Made by a program: the position numbers and the translations under genes. 64,000 nucleotides of DNA, from contig NC_085139.1 in NCBI RefSeq assembly GCF_024139115.2, forward strand, positions 255,846,067 through 255,910,066. Reading direction: 5' to 3'. This document shows, in pieces, positions 22,300-34,050 of this stretch. This DNA comes from Armigeres subalbatus. Lineage: Eukaryota > Arthropoda > Insecta > Diptera > Culicidae. The notes beneath the pieces are model-generated. The model ran no database searches, was not told the origin of the DNA, and saw only the letters and a list, made by a program, of their open reading frames with translations. The number at the start of each line of letters is the position of its first letter. Within the stretch, counting starts at the first letter, position 1.

Positions 22300-23225
22300 A
22301 TGGCAATATTACAGCTTCTGTTTAAGCCCAAAAGAGTTCAAATCGGGTCATAGACGGCTGAGATATTGGTGTGACAATTCTTCATTAGTAGTCTGAAAAT
22401 ATGTCTCATATTCGTATTTCACAGATATCTCTGAAACCGAATTTCCGATTGCAGAAAAAAATTAATGAGTCCAATGACAAAAACATAGCTTTCGTTTAAA
22501 GATAAAATCGCACAAATCGGTCCAAGGACGACTGAGATCTTGATGGGACATATTTTACCAATGTGTGAAGTTGATACGTCTAATGCTTTATGTTCGTATT
22601 TCAGAGATATCTCCGGAACCCAATGTCTAATTGCAAAAACAAAATACAATGGTAAGAAAATTATTTTGAGCTTTTTAGTGGAATGTTTTCACCTGTCATA
22701 AGACGAGTTTAAACAATCCCATTGAATTCCACCACTTAATTGTATCCTGACAGATACGTATTTCGACCTCAACAGTAAGGCCGTCTTCAGTGTCTTGTAC
22801 TTGACTCGACTTTCGACTCGTCGAGTCAAGTACAAGACACTGAAGACGGCCTTACTGTTGAGGTCGAAATACGTATCTGTCAGGATACAATTAAGTGGTG
22901 GAATTCAATGGGATTGTTTAAACTCGTCTTATGACAGGGGAAAATACAATGGGTTCAATGGCAAAGTCATAGCTTTCGTTTAAAGATAAAATCATGCAAA
23001 TTGGTTTACAGACGGCTGAGATATTCATGTGACATTATTTTGTTAGTTTTCTGAAAATGCACTTCATGTTCGTATTTCTCACATATCTCTGGAACCAAAT
23101 GTCCGATTGTAAAAAAAATTGAACTCGTACAATGACAAAGTCATAGCTTTCGTTTAGTGTTAAAATCGTGCAAATCGGTCTGCGGACGGCTGAGATCTTG
23201 ATGTGAGATTTTTGTAACGCACACA
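22300..23225. repeat. four degenerate tandem units of ~175 bp
   Basis: Each unit carries CATAGCTTTCGTTTAAAG, an AAATCGGTC...GACGGCTGAGAT block, GTTCGTATTTC.CAGATATCTC and CCGATTGCAAAAA-like words. Units start near 22310, 22490, 22965 and 23148. The second and third are separated by the palindromic insertion at 22653-22940. Their origin (3' part of the LTR element or a separate repeat) is unknown. Confidence 0.7.
22653..22940. mobile_element. foldback element with 119-bp perfect inverted repeat
   Basis: Left arm 22692-22810 and right arm 22820-22938 are exact reverse complements, separated by only 9 bp. AAAATACAATGG stands on both sides (22641-22652 and 22941-22952), a 12-bp target duplication. 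The left side has an extra 39 bp outside the arm. No coding capacity. Perfect arms imply recent insertion or gene conversion between arms. Confidence 0.85.
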
Positions 23226-23268
23226 CATACGCACACACGCACACACGAACACACACACATACATACAT
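23222..23268. repeat. (CA)n microsatellite
   Basis: ACACAC/ACATAC-rich tract at the end of the last ~175-bp unit. Confidence 0.85.
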
Positions 23269-23852
23269 GTGCTCAGTTCGTCGAGCTGAGTTGATTGGTA
23301 TATACGACTTGGGTCTCCGAGCCTCGGATAAAAAGTCGGTTTTTCAAGCGATCTTTATACCCTTCTTAGGGTGTAAGAAGGGTGAAAAACGTAGTATCCA
23401 GGATGTTAAGGTGGTTATACAACAAAGCCACAAATCGACCATCTTGGAAACCACGTGCTTTCTCTAGTGATTTTTCAAGATCACGAATTGAGAGAACCAC
23501 AACGCCCATGAGGATGAAACATCCGTAGATCGTTTGCTTGCTCCTGCTAAACAATCGACTTTAATTTCAGCATTGTACTTAAATTATTACGCTTGATTTG
23601 AACTTTTGATAATAGGAGTAGAAAACCGTGTGGTGAATTTGAAATTCACCACATGGCTTAATTGTATAATCACCTTAAATACTATTGAATTAGAGGAACA
23701 TTCGAATTGTTTTCTAGCTAAGAATTTCGATATAATTGTTAACCACAACTTCGATTTTGTAAATTGTTGATATTTGCTCTCTGAATTTCGTTTGATAAGT
23801 TAAAAATAAGAAATAAAAAAAAAACAAAGTTTAGCTTTGAGATTAGCTATAA
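23269..23852. other. unassigned 3' part of the LTR element
   Basis: Begins GTGCTCAGTTCGTCGAGCTG and runs on without recognisable coding sequence to the polypurine tract. Confidence 0.4.
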
Positions 23853-23869
23853 CTAAAGAGGGAAGAAGC
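23853..23869 (+). promoter_or_regulatory. polypurine tract
   Basis: AAAGAGGGAAGAAG lies directly before the 3' LTR, the expected plus-strand primer site. It confirms the LTR boundary at 23870. Confidence 0.75.
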
Positions 23870-23978
23870 TGTAGTGGCAAGTTCCACTCGGTTAAATCGC
23901 CAAACCCATTTGCAGGGTTCTCGAACTGTAATGAGAGCTTTGAGTGACATGCTACTGAATTGTATATTGCAAGAGGAA
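23870..23978 (+). repeat. 3' LTR, left part
   Basis: Matches the first ~110 bp of the 5' LTR with two or three differences. It is interrupted at a TTAA (23979-23982) by the nested elements and resumes at 28844. Confidence 0.85.
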
Positions 23979-25225
23979 TTAACCGTTGTGTGACCGGCAA
24001 AAAACACCCTTAACAGGCCGGCAGGGTACCCGGATACCCACGAAACTAAAATGCTTATATCTCTGGAAATTTACAACCGATTTCAACAATTTTGGGCTTA
24101 TTCGATTCAGAATTTTCTCTTCTATAAAGATGTTACAAGGATGAACCGATCCGGTCAATTAAATTCCTGAAAAATCCGGATTTCTAGGGACATGTCCTGC
24201 ATAGATGATACTGATCGTGGATTTCGATAGCTAATCAGCTATATGGGTATCAAACTTGTAGAAATTTCATCAGTAGATTATTTCTTATCAATTTGGGTCC
24301 ATCAGAGGTGCAGATTTTTGATTGGCCATTCCAGAACAGGTTCCTCGAGGGATCATAGGTGGCCAATGGTTCAATGGAACATTAACAATATGGGTATCAA
24401 ACTTCATGAAATTAACTTTTGCGTATGTCCTTAATGATCCTAGGCTCACCAGACAAGTTGACTCAGGAGTGGCCATTCTGGAACAGGTTCCCCGGGAGCC
24501 GGGGTTGGTCAAAATTATTTCTCATTGGAACCCCAACAATATGGGTGTCAAACTTCTTGAAATTGTCTCAAGCGTTTATTTCTGATCTATTTAGGTTCAT
24601 CAAACAAGTTCACCCCGGATCTCCAATTCCGGAATAGGTTCGCTGAGGAATGTTCATTAACATTTTCAGAGCTCATTGTTTTAAATCAATTTATCTAGCA
24701 ATGTGAGTGCTAAATAAATGCAAGGACCACTCATTGAGGCCGGCTGACCAGCAGGAGACCCACCATAAGATTCCGGACACTCGGAGATATGATTGATTCC
24801 AGAAATTCTTCTGAACAGATGTGACTTTTCATAAACCGTTTGTTATAACATTTTTACATCAAAACCAATACATGCACTACTCTTCGATCCTAGGTGGCCT
24901 CTATCTGATACTACGAAAGTTTGTTCTAGAAATTTGCGCCTTTTCTTATAAACAATCCGTTGTAAAGTAATGTCCAGGGCCATTAATTGACTCCAGGTGG
25001 ACACTAAGTTATCCTTGGGAAGCTCCGAATCATCCGGAGCAGTGGTTAATTCTTGAAATTCGTCATTTGTTGTGAGAGCAAAATTAATGCAAGGGCTACC
25101 TGGTGGTCCCCAAATGGTGCTCCAGAAGTGCAGAGGCATCCGGAGCAGTAGTCAATTATTGCAGTTCGTTCTAGTTCTATTGCAGTTCGTTCGTTTGTAA
25201 TAGCAGTATAGTAGCAGAGTCTTTG

Positions 25226-25310
25226 CTCGCACTTAGAATCATAGGGGCGTAACTAAGCATCTAAGATAAATCCATTAATACAGTTACGCCCTTATGATTC
25301 TAAGCGCGAG
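25226..25310. repeat. short foldback (28-bp arms)
   Basis: CTCGCACTTAGAATCATA and its near-exact inverse close a ~30-bp loop; the arms also contain GGGGCGTAACT/AGTTACGCCC. Probably a tiny MITE. Confidence 0.7.
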
Positions 25311-25470
25311 ATTGCGAATATCATTCATTGATCCCGAGTGGCCACCAAGAAATCCTCCTGAAATACCGGAATGCCCGAAGCAATCGTCATTTCTTATATT
25401 TTGTTTTCAACAGTTGCGTAATCGTGAACAATTTTTTTGTAACAAAGTAAAAAAAGAAGAAGAAGAAGAG

Positions 25471-25930
25471 AACGGGCTTGGTAGTCACAAGGCTACTGCT
25501 TCTGCCTCATACGCAGGAGGTCGTGAGTTCAATCCAGTCCGTTCCATTCTCCTACTTTGTATTTTTCTTTATATTTATCTCTAGCAATCGCTAGAACTGG
25601 AAATGGACTTCCATACCATTTCCATTTCTTTTCCTATACCTTCAACTTGACTATTCTAGCCATTTCTGCTAGAATTGGAAATGAGCTAAAGAGCTCGTTT
25701 CCTACATCCAATTAGAAATTCCATCAGTTGCTTTCTATCTATAACATTGACAGTTCATTAACCAAGACGGACCTCTGCCTCTCGAAACTTAACCCAACAA
25801 TTCCAATAAATTCCGTACGAACAGAGGTATATTCGGCTTGCAGTGGGCGAGTGATTGCATAATCATTTCCACCCCCTTCCCTACATTGGCTTGCATTCTG
25901 AGTCCACTGATAATCTGTGTGAAACAAAAA
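25471..25930 (+). mobile_element. tRNA-derived SINE-like element
   Basis: The tRNA-like head (25471-25550) has a GCTTGGTAGTCAC A-box region, the TGCTTCTGCCTCATACGCAG segment and a GTGAGTTCAATCC B box. The same head, diverged, starts the 807-bp element at 53930. The body is AT-rich with GGAAATG words and no coding capacity. A GAA run lies directly upstream. Right boundary uncertain. Confidence 0.6.
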
Positions 25931-26029
25931 TCGGTAACTAGATGCGCTCCCTCAGTAGATGAAGAAACTGGCTAGTCTAATCAGTTTCGTCGTTCCAGTT
26001 CAAAATTTACCTGTCTGGCCGTGAAGGCC

Positions 26030-27050
26030 GATGAGATGTCGACGGATGAGATGTTTAGCCTGAAGATGATCCTTTATGAATTTCGGGAGTACAACTTGCA
26101 GACTCACCATCTGTCTATTGATTTCAAAGCAGCGTACGATTCAGTGAAAAGAAATTAGCTGTGGCAGATAATGTCTGAACACGGTTCTCCGGCAAAGCTG
26201 ATTACGATGATACGTGCAACGCTTGATGGCTCGAAATAAAGTATTCGGGTTGCAGACGACGTATCAACCGCGTTTGTGACCGTGGAGAGATTGAAGCAGA
26301 GTGATGCGCTTTCAAATTTATTGTAAATATTGCACTCGATGGGGTGATTAGGAGATCTGGTGTGCAGAAGAAGGGCACTATCATCATATGGTCGCATATG
26401 CTCCTGATCTTTGCGGATGACATTGACTACATTGGTAACGATCACAGGGCAGTAGTGGAGGCTGTTGCCCTAATGAAGAGGGAGCAGGCGAAGATAGGTT
26501 AAATCATCGACTCTACCAAGACGGAGTACATGGTTGCGGGTAAAGATAAAGGTAGGCCTATTGGTGTTAGTGCTGAGGTAGTGCTTGATGGGGAAGTTGT
26601 TGAAGAATTTGTTTATCTTTGAACACATGACATGTAACATGTGATAATGACGCTTCCTGTGAAGTGAAAAGACGTACTGCTGCTACGAATAGGGTCTTCC
26701 TCGAATATTCGAAACGAAATTTTCTCTGATTCGTACATCCTTACGGTTAAAGAGGTGAACCGGAAAGCTTTTGGGGTTTTCGAGCGAAAAGTGCTACGTA
26801 CAATTCTCGATGGGAAATTAGAAAAAAATGTGTGGCGCAGACGCATAAATCACGAGCTGTTTCAAGTGTATAAAGAAAAAAATATTGTGAATCGTATAAA
26901 ATACGGCAAACTCCAGAGGGCCGGTCACTTAGTGCGGATGTCGGAAGAAAGAATAGCAAAAATAATATTCACCAGAGATCCGGATAGAGGCCAGCGACTT
27001 CGTGGTTGCTGCACGCGGTGGAATCGGACCTGGGAATCCTAAATCCTCGA
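26030..27050 (+). pseudogene. RTE/JAM1-like reverse transcriptase remnant
   Basis: A 5'-truncated, heavily decayed copy. Recognisable parts are the RT core (about 26080-26160; LQTHHLSIDFKAAYDSVK), scattered frames with many stops, and the C-terminal part at 26755-27042 (FERKVLRTILDG, RRRINHELFQ, KLQRAGHLVRMSEER), matching the end of the RTE copies at 52.5 and 59.3 kb. Much more diverged than those copies, so an older or distinct subfamily. Confidence 0.7.
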
Positions 27051-28843
27051 ATTGATTTTGATCGCACACAACTACAAAAAAAAGTCGCAGCTTTCTAGGG
27101 CGAGTTTCTAGAATTGATTACTTTACGGCTATTCCGGAGCTTCTGGAACACCACTTAGTGGCTTCCCGGGGTCAACGTTTGGTTCTTGAAATAATATTGC
27201 TCCCATTTTGATGCATAAATCGTTTTGTGAAACAGTACGGTTTATGAAGATGAACTTAAAATTTGACCCTTAGGGAAGTTTTGCTCTCACATTCATAACA
27301 AACCACTGTATTCTAGGACGATTTTCAAGAATTTGTCTTTACTATGAGTGTTCCGGACATTCAGCGCCAGATGATCAATGGTGGTCAATGCGTTGGTCAT
27401 GCAATGATTTTACTCTCACAATGCTACAACAAGTAATAGTTTTTAGGATTTCCAGAATTGGCATTACGCCAATAATAGATTTATAAAAAAAATCGCAACT
27501 TCAAAATATAATCTTCTAAACCTGGTCATTTCTCCTGGTGTTCCAGAACTTTCTAAAACCACTTAGTGGCCATCCGGGATGAATGAGTAGTCTTTGTATT
27601 GATTTTGTTCGCTCATTGCTACAACACTAAAATTCAGAAAAGTCTCAGTTTTCTAGGATATACTTTCAGAATCGGCAACTTCTCCGGATGTTTCGGAGCT
27701 TTCGGCAGTCCATTTAGTTGCCTTCTGGTGTCAAAGGGTGGTCCTTGCAATGATTTGGCTATCAACACACGGATTACAAAAAAAAAACTGCAGCTTTCTA
27801 TTTTTTTTATTTATATTTATTTATATTGAAAAATATTTATGGCCACTTAACACCCTACGGGGCCCTGTTCTGCTGCAATGAAAACTATAAAGTCAGTCAT
27901 GGTGGCACTAAAACAATCAGAAACAACTGCTGAGGCAATTTCAAGAAGTTTGATGCCCATATTGTTGAGGTTCCATTGAAAAATGTTTATGACCATTTCT
28001 GGCCCCACTGGGAACCTGTTCCGAAATAGCCACTCAAATTTTCACACATCTGTTGGAACCAAGATAATAAACAACAGCATGCTGTGGAAGTTTCAAGAAT
28101 TTTGACATTCATATTGTTGGGGATCCAATGAGAAATGTTTTTTGGCCAACCTTGACCAAACACCCCGCCGTTCCCTCCCCACCCTGGAATGTAATATGGC
28201 CACTCCGGACTCAACTTGTCAAGAACACACTTTAGAAATAATTTCAAGAAGTTTGATACCCATATTATTGATGTTCCCTTGAAAAGTGTCCATGGCCACC
28301 TATGACCCCTCGAGGAACCTATTCTGGGATGGCCAATTGAAGATCTGCACGTCTGATGGATCCAAATCAATAAAAATCAACCTGCTGATGAAATATCAAG
28401 AAGTTTGATACCCATATTGCTATTTACCTTTCGAAATCCACGATCAGTATAATCTATGGAGGACATGTCCCTAGAAATCCGGATTTCCCGGTAGTCCAAA
28501 GGACCGGATCGGTCCAATCCTATAACAGCATAATAAAGGACAAAATTCTTAATCGAATGAGCCCAAAATGGTTGAAAACGGTTAAAAATTGCCTAAGATA
28601 TAGGCATTTTAGTTTCGTGGGTACCCGGGTACCCTGCCGGCCATTTAAAGGGTAAAAAAATGTCGGAACCCCTTCCTCCACCCCTCCTTAATCAAAATTT
28701 CAGTTAACCCGTACAATCGATTTTGGCCGTCATTATTGTGGATATGACAGAGTTTCAACCTCCTACTATGAAAATTCATTTAGATATCGCGAATTGAATT
28801 CCAAAAAGGTACCCGGGTACCCAGCCGGCCACACAAGGGTTAA

Positions 28844-28925
28844 GTTAGTTTGATATTGACTACCGATCCATTTGGACTTTCATTTCATAAAGAAAAGGAA
28901 TCCCTGTTGACTGAGTAATTTTACA
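28844..28925 (+). repeat. 3' LTR, right part
   Basis: Continues the 3' LTR from 23978, ends TTTTACA, and is followed by GATTC (28926-28930). Confidence 0.85.
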
Positions 28926-28930
28926 GATTC

Positions 28931-29615
28931 CATATCCGTTGTGCTGGTAGGCTAGTCGCCGAATATCCGTCCGTTTTCGACTAAACGATCAAGACGGAAA
29001 ACATGAACAAGTGTCTGCAGTCGTTGAAATATGGCTTGACTTGGTTGAAATATGGGCTGGCAGCCATCCTCTATTCGTATGAGGCAAAGTTCCGGGCTTA
29101 TGTGCTGATGCTAAATTTGAACAATGGGAACTTCGTGTGAGAGGTAAACCAATAGGGTCAGAGAATCAGTAATTCGGAGGAAAGTCGATTCGCGATAAAA
29201 GTCTATTTTGCCGTCGACAGGTTCTTCTGCTCAGGTCGACAAGCTACTTACATGAATGGTTGCATTCTGCTACATTTCTTGGCGTCGGAGAAGTCATATG
29301 TGGCGAACCTTTAAAAAAAAGTCAATCCTGGAAGATCACTAGCTGAAACACTGATACACAAAAGCTTATTTAGCGGAAGTAAATGAAAATAGAAAAATTT
29401 TAATTTTATAATTGCTAAGGAAGAAAAAAAACATACAGACACCACCTGGAAAGGAGCGACCTACACAGCTCTGGTCCTCACAAGTTCCAATCTCACGCTT
29501 CCACGGGTCTTCCAATGACAATTGAACTCCAGCTAAAGGTTGCGTATTTAGCTGGTAGTGCGGCCTGGGCACTGTTGTCCATCTGACATCAGCTAGAACG
29601 AGTGGGTGCGACCAA
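28931..29615. other. unassigned host sequence
   Basis: Continuation of the sequence before 16965, once the LTR element is removed. No convincing exon. Confidence 0.45.
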
Positions 29616-29718
29616 CGGGACCATCGTCCCTAACCCCTAATCCCAAGGCGTTAAGCGACCCGTGCCGAGGGGATGCATGGCCAGGGGGTGAAATAATGAG
29701 CTAGGCCTTTAACGGAGC

Positions 29719-29746
29719 CTGTGGGGTACCTGGGCACCCTCCACAG
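29719..29746 (+). promoter_or_regulatory. 5' UTR hairpin (28 nt)
   Basis: CTGTGGGG pairs with CTCCACAG around a GGGCACC-containing loop, giving eight pairs with one G-U. The same 28-nt hairpin occurs at 41767-41794 and, with compensated base pairs, at 50976-51003 (minus). Confidence 0.65.
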
Positions 29747-29766
29747 TAATTGTCCCTTACCGCGTC

Positions 29767-30885
29767 ATGCTGGGCTCTGGCGTGGTGGACCTCTTCTCCC
29801 GAGCAACTCGTGGGACCAAAATGGAAAACCAAGGCAATTCTTCAACTAGTGGTAGTAATGTAGGCGACAACCCCTTCGCAAGAGGTGGGTTGTTCAGGTC
29901 TCCGCCTAGGAGGCCAGAGGCAATAGTCGGCAGCTCAGTGCGCAGCACCAGCGTAGGTCACTTAACCTTCCTCTCGGCTAAAAAAACGCCGGTAGAGGTT
30001 ATTGACGGCCCATGGCTTGTGGAGACGATGAACCGCAAACGCGATGGGCTTTCGGCCTTCGAGCTGGCGACGGAACAGCTGGACGCCATCATCGACTTTG
30101 CGTCATCTAAGCATAATATCAGTAAGAACCTCAAGAGGAGCTTGCAGAAACTTCGAAAGTCGATGTTGGACGCCAAGCTGGAGAGGGCGGTCGGGACGGC
30201 CACGTGTAAACCCGTGAAATCCGTGGAGTCGAGGTCTACCCAGACTGAGGCCCAAGGATTCGCGGACTCGGGCAAGGTCGAATCGACCAAGGGCGTGCCA
30301 GCGAAGACGGTGGTGCCAAAGTCTACCCAGACTGAGGCTCAAGTATTTGCGGGCACGTCGGGGGTGACAACGGAGCAGACACAAAAACGGAGGCGACAGT
30401 CTCCAGGGGATGAGCTCCCTGGGGGCCGCTCCAAAACGCGGAGGGTTACTACCCCGAACAATGGTAGTGGTGGAAAGGTCCGTCCACCCAGGAAAAACGG
30501 TGGTATGGGGTTACGGCAGGCTGAGAGCTCTCAGCCGCCGCAGACCAGGGAAATAAAGGGAGATAACGCCTCCTGGACCCTGGTCAAGGACAAGAGGAAA
30601 CCGAAGACGTCAAGGGCCGTAACGAAGGCCCAGGCGAATGAGGGTAGCAAGAAGTCTAGGGTAGGCGCCAATCGCTCCAGTGGCGATGCCCTAGTCATCA
30701 AAACGGACGAGGCTAAGTACTCGGACGTCTTGAAGGCTATGAGGAGTGACGTCAAGCTCGGTGAACTCGGCGCCGACGTACGTCTAATAAGACGTACCCG
30801 GATGGGCGAGATGATCCTCGTTTTCGCGCAATGCGTGACCACATGCTTGCCACATGTGGTCTGGACACTACCCCGGACAACCTAG
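29767..30885 (+). pseudogene. ORF1 (Gag-like) of R1-type copy 1 fused to foreign frame after deletion
   Basis: 372 codons, open throughout. A Ser/Gly-rich N-terminus is followed by a helical stretch (LSAFELATEQLDAIIDFASS), a Lys/Arg-rich region (QKRRRQSPGDE, SWTLVKDKRKPKTS) and a segment ending VRLIRRTRMGEMIL. The C-terminal CCHC knuckles present in copy 2 are missing because the deletion joins codon 352 or so to out-of-frame ORF2 sequence. The product could not package RNA through knuckles. Start choice: first ATG, or the more internal MENQGNSS at 29821. Confidence 0.7.
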
Positions 30886-31280
30886 TTCGGAGGATGTGTA
30901 AAGATGAAGTTGGCTGGAAAGCCTTTTTATCGGCTATCGCCCAAATCGTCTCGGAGCTACACAGAAGGTGGCGCGTGGACTCAAGGATGGCTAATTCAGG
31001 CGCAAATAAGAGGTGGTCCAAGCGATCGGAGTCGGCTTCATGGGTCATACCGATGGTCATGCTCTGTGGTCGAACTCGATCCTTTTATCGAACAAGTGGC
31101 CGCGCGAAGAACAACATGGTATCGTCGCTTTCGCGGCGTTGGTCAACCGGGCGGGTTCCAAGCCCGAGGACAGAAAGGGGTCCTCGTCAAGGCTGGGGTA
31201 GGCGTAGGCACCGCGTCGGCAACAGACGCTCGATCGGTCAGTTTTGTACCACTTCGGTTCTACTGGCTGACGCCAAATGA
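30826..31280 (+). pseudogene. C-terminal fragment of R1-type ORF2, copy 1
   Basis: A frame beginning MRDHMLATCGLDTTPDNLV corresponds to the sequence after the Cys-His motif of copy 2 (43490 onward). It continues through VSELHRRWRVDSRM to a basic tail (RQGWGRRRHRVG). No catalytic domain. Confidence 0.65.
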
Positions 31281-34050
31281 ATCAAGAGAATCTTCAATCA
31301 CAAATGGAAGCAGTAATGGATGGCTTCCAACTCTACTCAGCTACGGAAGGTGGGATATCGAACTGTTTTCTATAAGACGGAGTGCTATATCAGCAAATAT
31401 ATTCGCCATCTGGGGCTTTACTGGTACCCCAACCCGAGGGAAGACCCACCTTCGGATTCGAACGTACTTATCTTAAATACCAGGGGATTTAAAATCTATA
31501 CCCCTCTCATTGACCGGACAAACATTTCAGAACATATTCAAAACACCTCCCCTACCATGAAATTAATCTTTATTCACTTCTAATTAAATCCTTTCAGTTT
31601 CATTACTTGACTCTCACAGAATCCGTCTATAGCTACACAAGAACGCGAGCATCAGTTGCTTAACAATGTAGTCCGACTGGCTTTCAAAACACCCACATGC
31701 CGTTGCATGTCAAACGCAAATACCTCAGCCAAAAACCCGTTCGCTAGGATAATTGATCCATTCTTCGTAATCGACAAACGTTCGTCGTTCAACTTAGTGC
31801 GGCTTATTTAGAAGTGGAAACGTCGAACGCTCGCGTTGTATATTTGTCATGGGTGTAACAAGGATCACCCCCAAGATCATCAATTCATGAACTCAGGTTC
31901 AACAAAGTCCCTTTGTTTGAAGTATTCTACAGCTAAACTGGGTGTCAGAGAGTTGAAATCTATAGAAGTTCTTTTCGTGCCTATTCTCTTCAGAACTACT
32001 TACGGCCCTATTCTCATTCATTGCGCTCGCGTCGACCCTTGATCTTTGCCTAGCTTCCCTTCCCAATTCAGGACCTGATTGCACCCTTGACGTGCCTCAA
32101 CTCAAGTCATACGGTTGATGTGTCGTTCGTTATAATAAGTCCACATTCAGCAGAAATTGGCAGCAACTGGAGAGGTATGGAAATCGCTGACTGATCCTCC
32201 TGCCACCCAACTTCCTTCGATATTTTGCGCCAGATCAGACCCCCACTCTCTCGGTTAGGCGTTCTCTCAATTGGCCGCTCACAAATTTATAAACCTTCCT
32301 CGTTTCTCCCAGCGTGTCCGTCATTTCCCTCCCTCACTCGTGAAACGCTGACTGGAGGCTCACTCGCGAAAGAATGCGTCAATGACAACGACATTACTGA
32401 TGACGATGACGATGATGATATGCGGTGATCGTTTACTTGCAAAATAGCCATTAGTTGGCTGCGCCACATACGTGCACATGGCCCTATCCCATTCCAGAAC
32501 GGCTTCGGGAAGAAAAAATGTCAGCTCCGGTGAAAAAGGTCCATTTATCACAATTACTATTTTCCCCGTACCTAATAGTAGTGGGCCTTGATTGCTTTCC
32601 AGCAAACTCATCTGTCAGCATCTGGGCGAACCAGTCCTAACCTGGTTCCGAACAGCATACCGTCGTCGTTTTCCAGTCAAGTCATCATCCACCTATCTCT
32701 ACTATGGGGGCATTTTGTGGCATCGATACATGGAAAACGGCGGAAATATGCGACCGACAATGGGGCAGCATGCCAATATTGTTGGGCAAAATTCCCAGAG
32801 TCCGGTTAGATATTGCCTTGATCTGGTGAAGTCCATATTTCTTTGTAATTAAGATTTATTTCATACCAAATCAGACTTTATGAACGTACTAAAACTCATC
32901 GAAATATGGGACCATTTTTCTTGGTACAGGGTCTTAAAGCAGGCAGAGCTCTGAACCAAATTCAGCTGAACAAAAGTGCTTGATATTTTGTCCACCGGTA
33001 ACCGAATTCAACAATAGTGCCGAGCAGCGGTGATGCCAATACCTACTTGTTGAACGTGGACACAAAGCGGACCCCAATCGAGTGCCCTTCTTCCATATGT
33101 CGTCCGCATAGATCCGTTCCAACCCATTCCACCGCTGCGGCTGTTGCTGCTGCTGCTGTCGTCGTTGTCGCCTTCATAAGCCTAATAAGCGCACCGCGTC
33201 GCGCCACCATCACAGGGAGGGAGGGAGGCAATTTTCTCGACCCAACAGCTTCTAGTTGACATTTTTGCCATGTGGTCGCAGCACTGAACGGCGAACACAC
33301 TGTCTGCCATATGCAATGATTGGTGGTTTGCTTGTGTATGACCGTAGAACCGGAGCTGGGGGATTGTCGTCGTCACCATTGCGATAGTCTACATACAGCT
33401 TTTAGTGTTTCGAAGTTTGAAAAGCACATGTTGCAATCGGCGGTGTGCGGTTGTTTACAATGCATTGGTATGTGAAGGTAAAACCTCTTGTACAGTAGAT
33501 AGGTACTATGCTCTGAAAGTGGTGTGCTCATTGTTTAGGTGTGGGCATTTGCTCGAACCAATTTTAAGGGAACTGCGAAGTAGCAAAGGTATGCGTGTCG
33601 AAAGCGACTGAGAGAAGAGAGAGCTTTGGCGCAGGGGAGGTTCGCCCGAATGTGGGTTGAGAAGCCGAGCGAAATAATATACAAGCTTTTAAAGCTTTTG
33701 TTGTATTCTAAAAATGATGCAAATTGGTACCCTTAAAGTCTTGCATCACACTGAACCTAAAATTGAGTGCAATATCATTATTCACCTAAGCAGAACTATA
33801 ATCAGGAACAAAGTGATCTTAAAAACACACAATCATTAATTAAACATTTAGGTCATTTAAGGCTAGGATGCCAAAAATGTCCTCAATCTAATAGCTAGAA
33901 ATCGAGATTTTGAACCTTAAACATGACCATTTTGTATAAAAATCAGCGAATGCGTTATAATTATTTCCGGTTCTAAACCTTTTTCTCGTTCGGGGTGTCA
34001 TTGGGCCTCACGTCTAACAAATTGCAAGAAAAAAGAAGACTTGTAAAATT
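31241..34050. other. unassigned spacer
   Basis: About 2.8 kb without recognisable element ends or exons. It holds short simple repeats: GAT-type at 32396-32422 and GCT-type at 33134-33165. Small frames on both strands have no familiar motif. Confidence 0.45.

Larger units (their letters stand above)
24014..28644. mobile_element. large TTAA-flanked element with long repetitive inverted arms
   Basis: TTAA at 24010-24013 and 28645-28648. The terminal parts CAGGCCGGCAGGGTACCC and GGGTACCCTGCCGGCCAT are inverted repeats. Complementarity continues for hundreds of bases (for example ACGAAACTAAAATGC against GCATTTTAGTTTCGT; CATGTCC, then CCGGATTT). Both arms hold degenerate ~190-bp units marked by ATGGGTATCAAACTTC and GGCCATTCCAGAACAGGTTCC (left arm about 24240-24680; right arm, inverted, about 27880-28430). 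The centre has collected a hairpin, a SINE and an RTE remnant. No transposase was found. Confidence 0.65.
23983..28839. mobile_element. piggyBac-like outer MITE split by a second TTAA element
   Basis: TTAA at 23979-23982 and 28840-28843 brackets the insertion. The termini CCGTTGTGTGACCGGC and, on the other strand, CCCTTGTGTGGCCGGC match well and have the form expected of piggyBac-type ends. The outer element itself consists of 23983-24013 plus 28649-28839 (about 220 bp), the rest being an insertion. No transposase is seen. Confidence 0.75.
16970..28925 (+). mobile_element. Ty3/gypsy-type LTR retrotransposon (mag-like gag), internally deleted and multiply interrupted
   Basis: Two 200-bp LTRs beginning TGTAGTGG and ending TTTTACA flank the region. 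The 5-bp sequence GATTC lies immediately outside both (16965-16969 and 28926-28930), the expected integrase duplication. Inside are a primer-binding site, a gag-protease frame, a C-terminal pol tail and a polypurine tract, but no RT, RNase H or integrase core. Without later insertions the element would be about 6-7 kb. The LTRs differ at a handful of sites plus a 4-5 bp gap, so the insertion is not recent. Lineage is judged from gag wording only. Confidence 0.85.
29616..31240 (+). mobile_element. R1-clade-like non-LTR element, copy 1, large internal deletion
   Basis: Starts GGGACCATCGTCCCTAACCC like copy 2 at 41665 and shares its 5' UTR and ORF1. At about 30820 the sequence jumps from the middle of ORF1 (RMGEMIL) into the last part of ORF2, which in copy 2 lies some 650 bp further on. 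Endonuclease and RT are absent. Such a short derivative could only be mobilised in trans. The 3' end is not sharply defined. Confidence 0.7.

Noticed and set aside
29366..29572. 68-codon minus-strand frame just before R1-type copy 1
   Set aside because: No recognisable domain; lies in sequence without other gene evidence.
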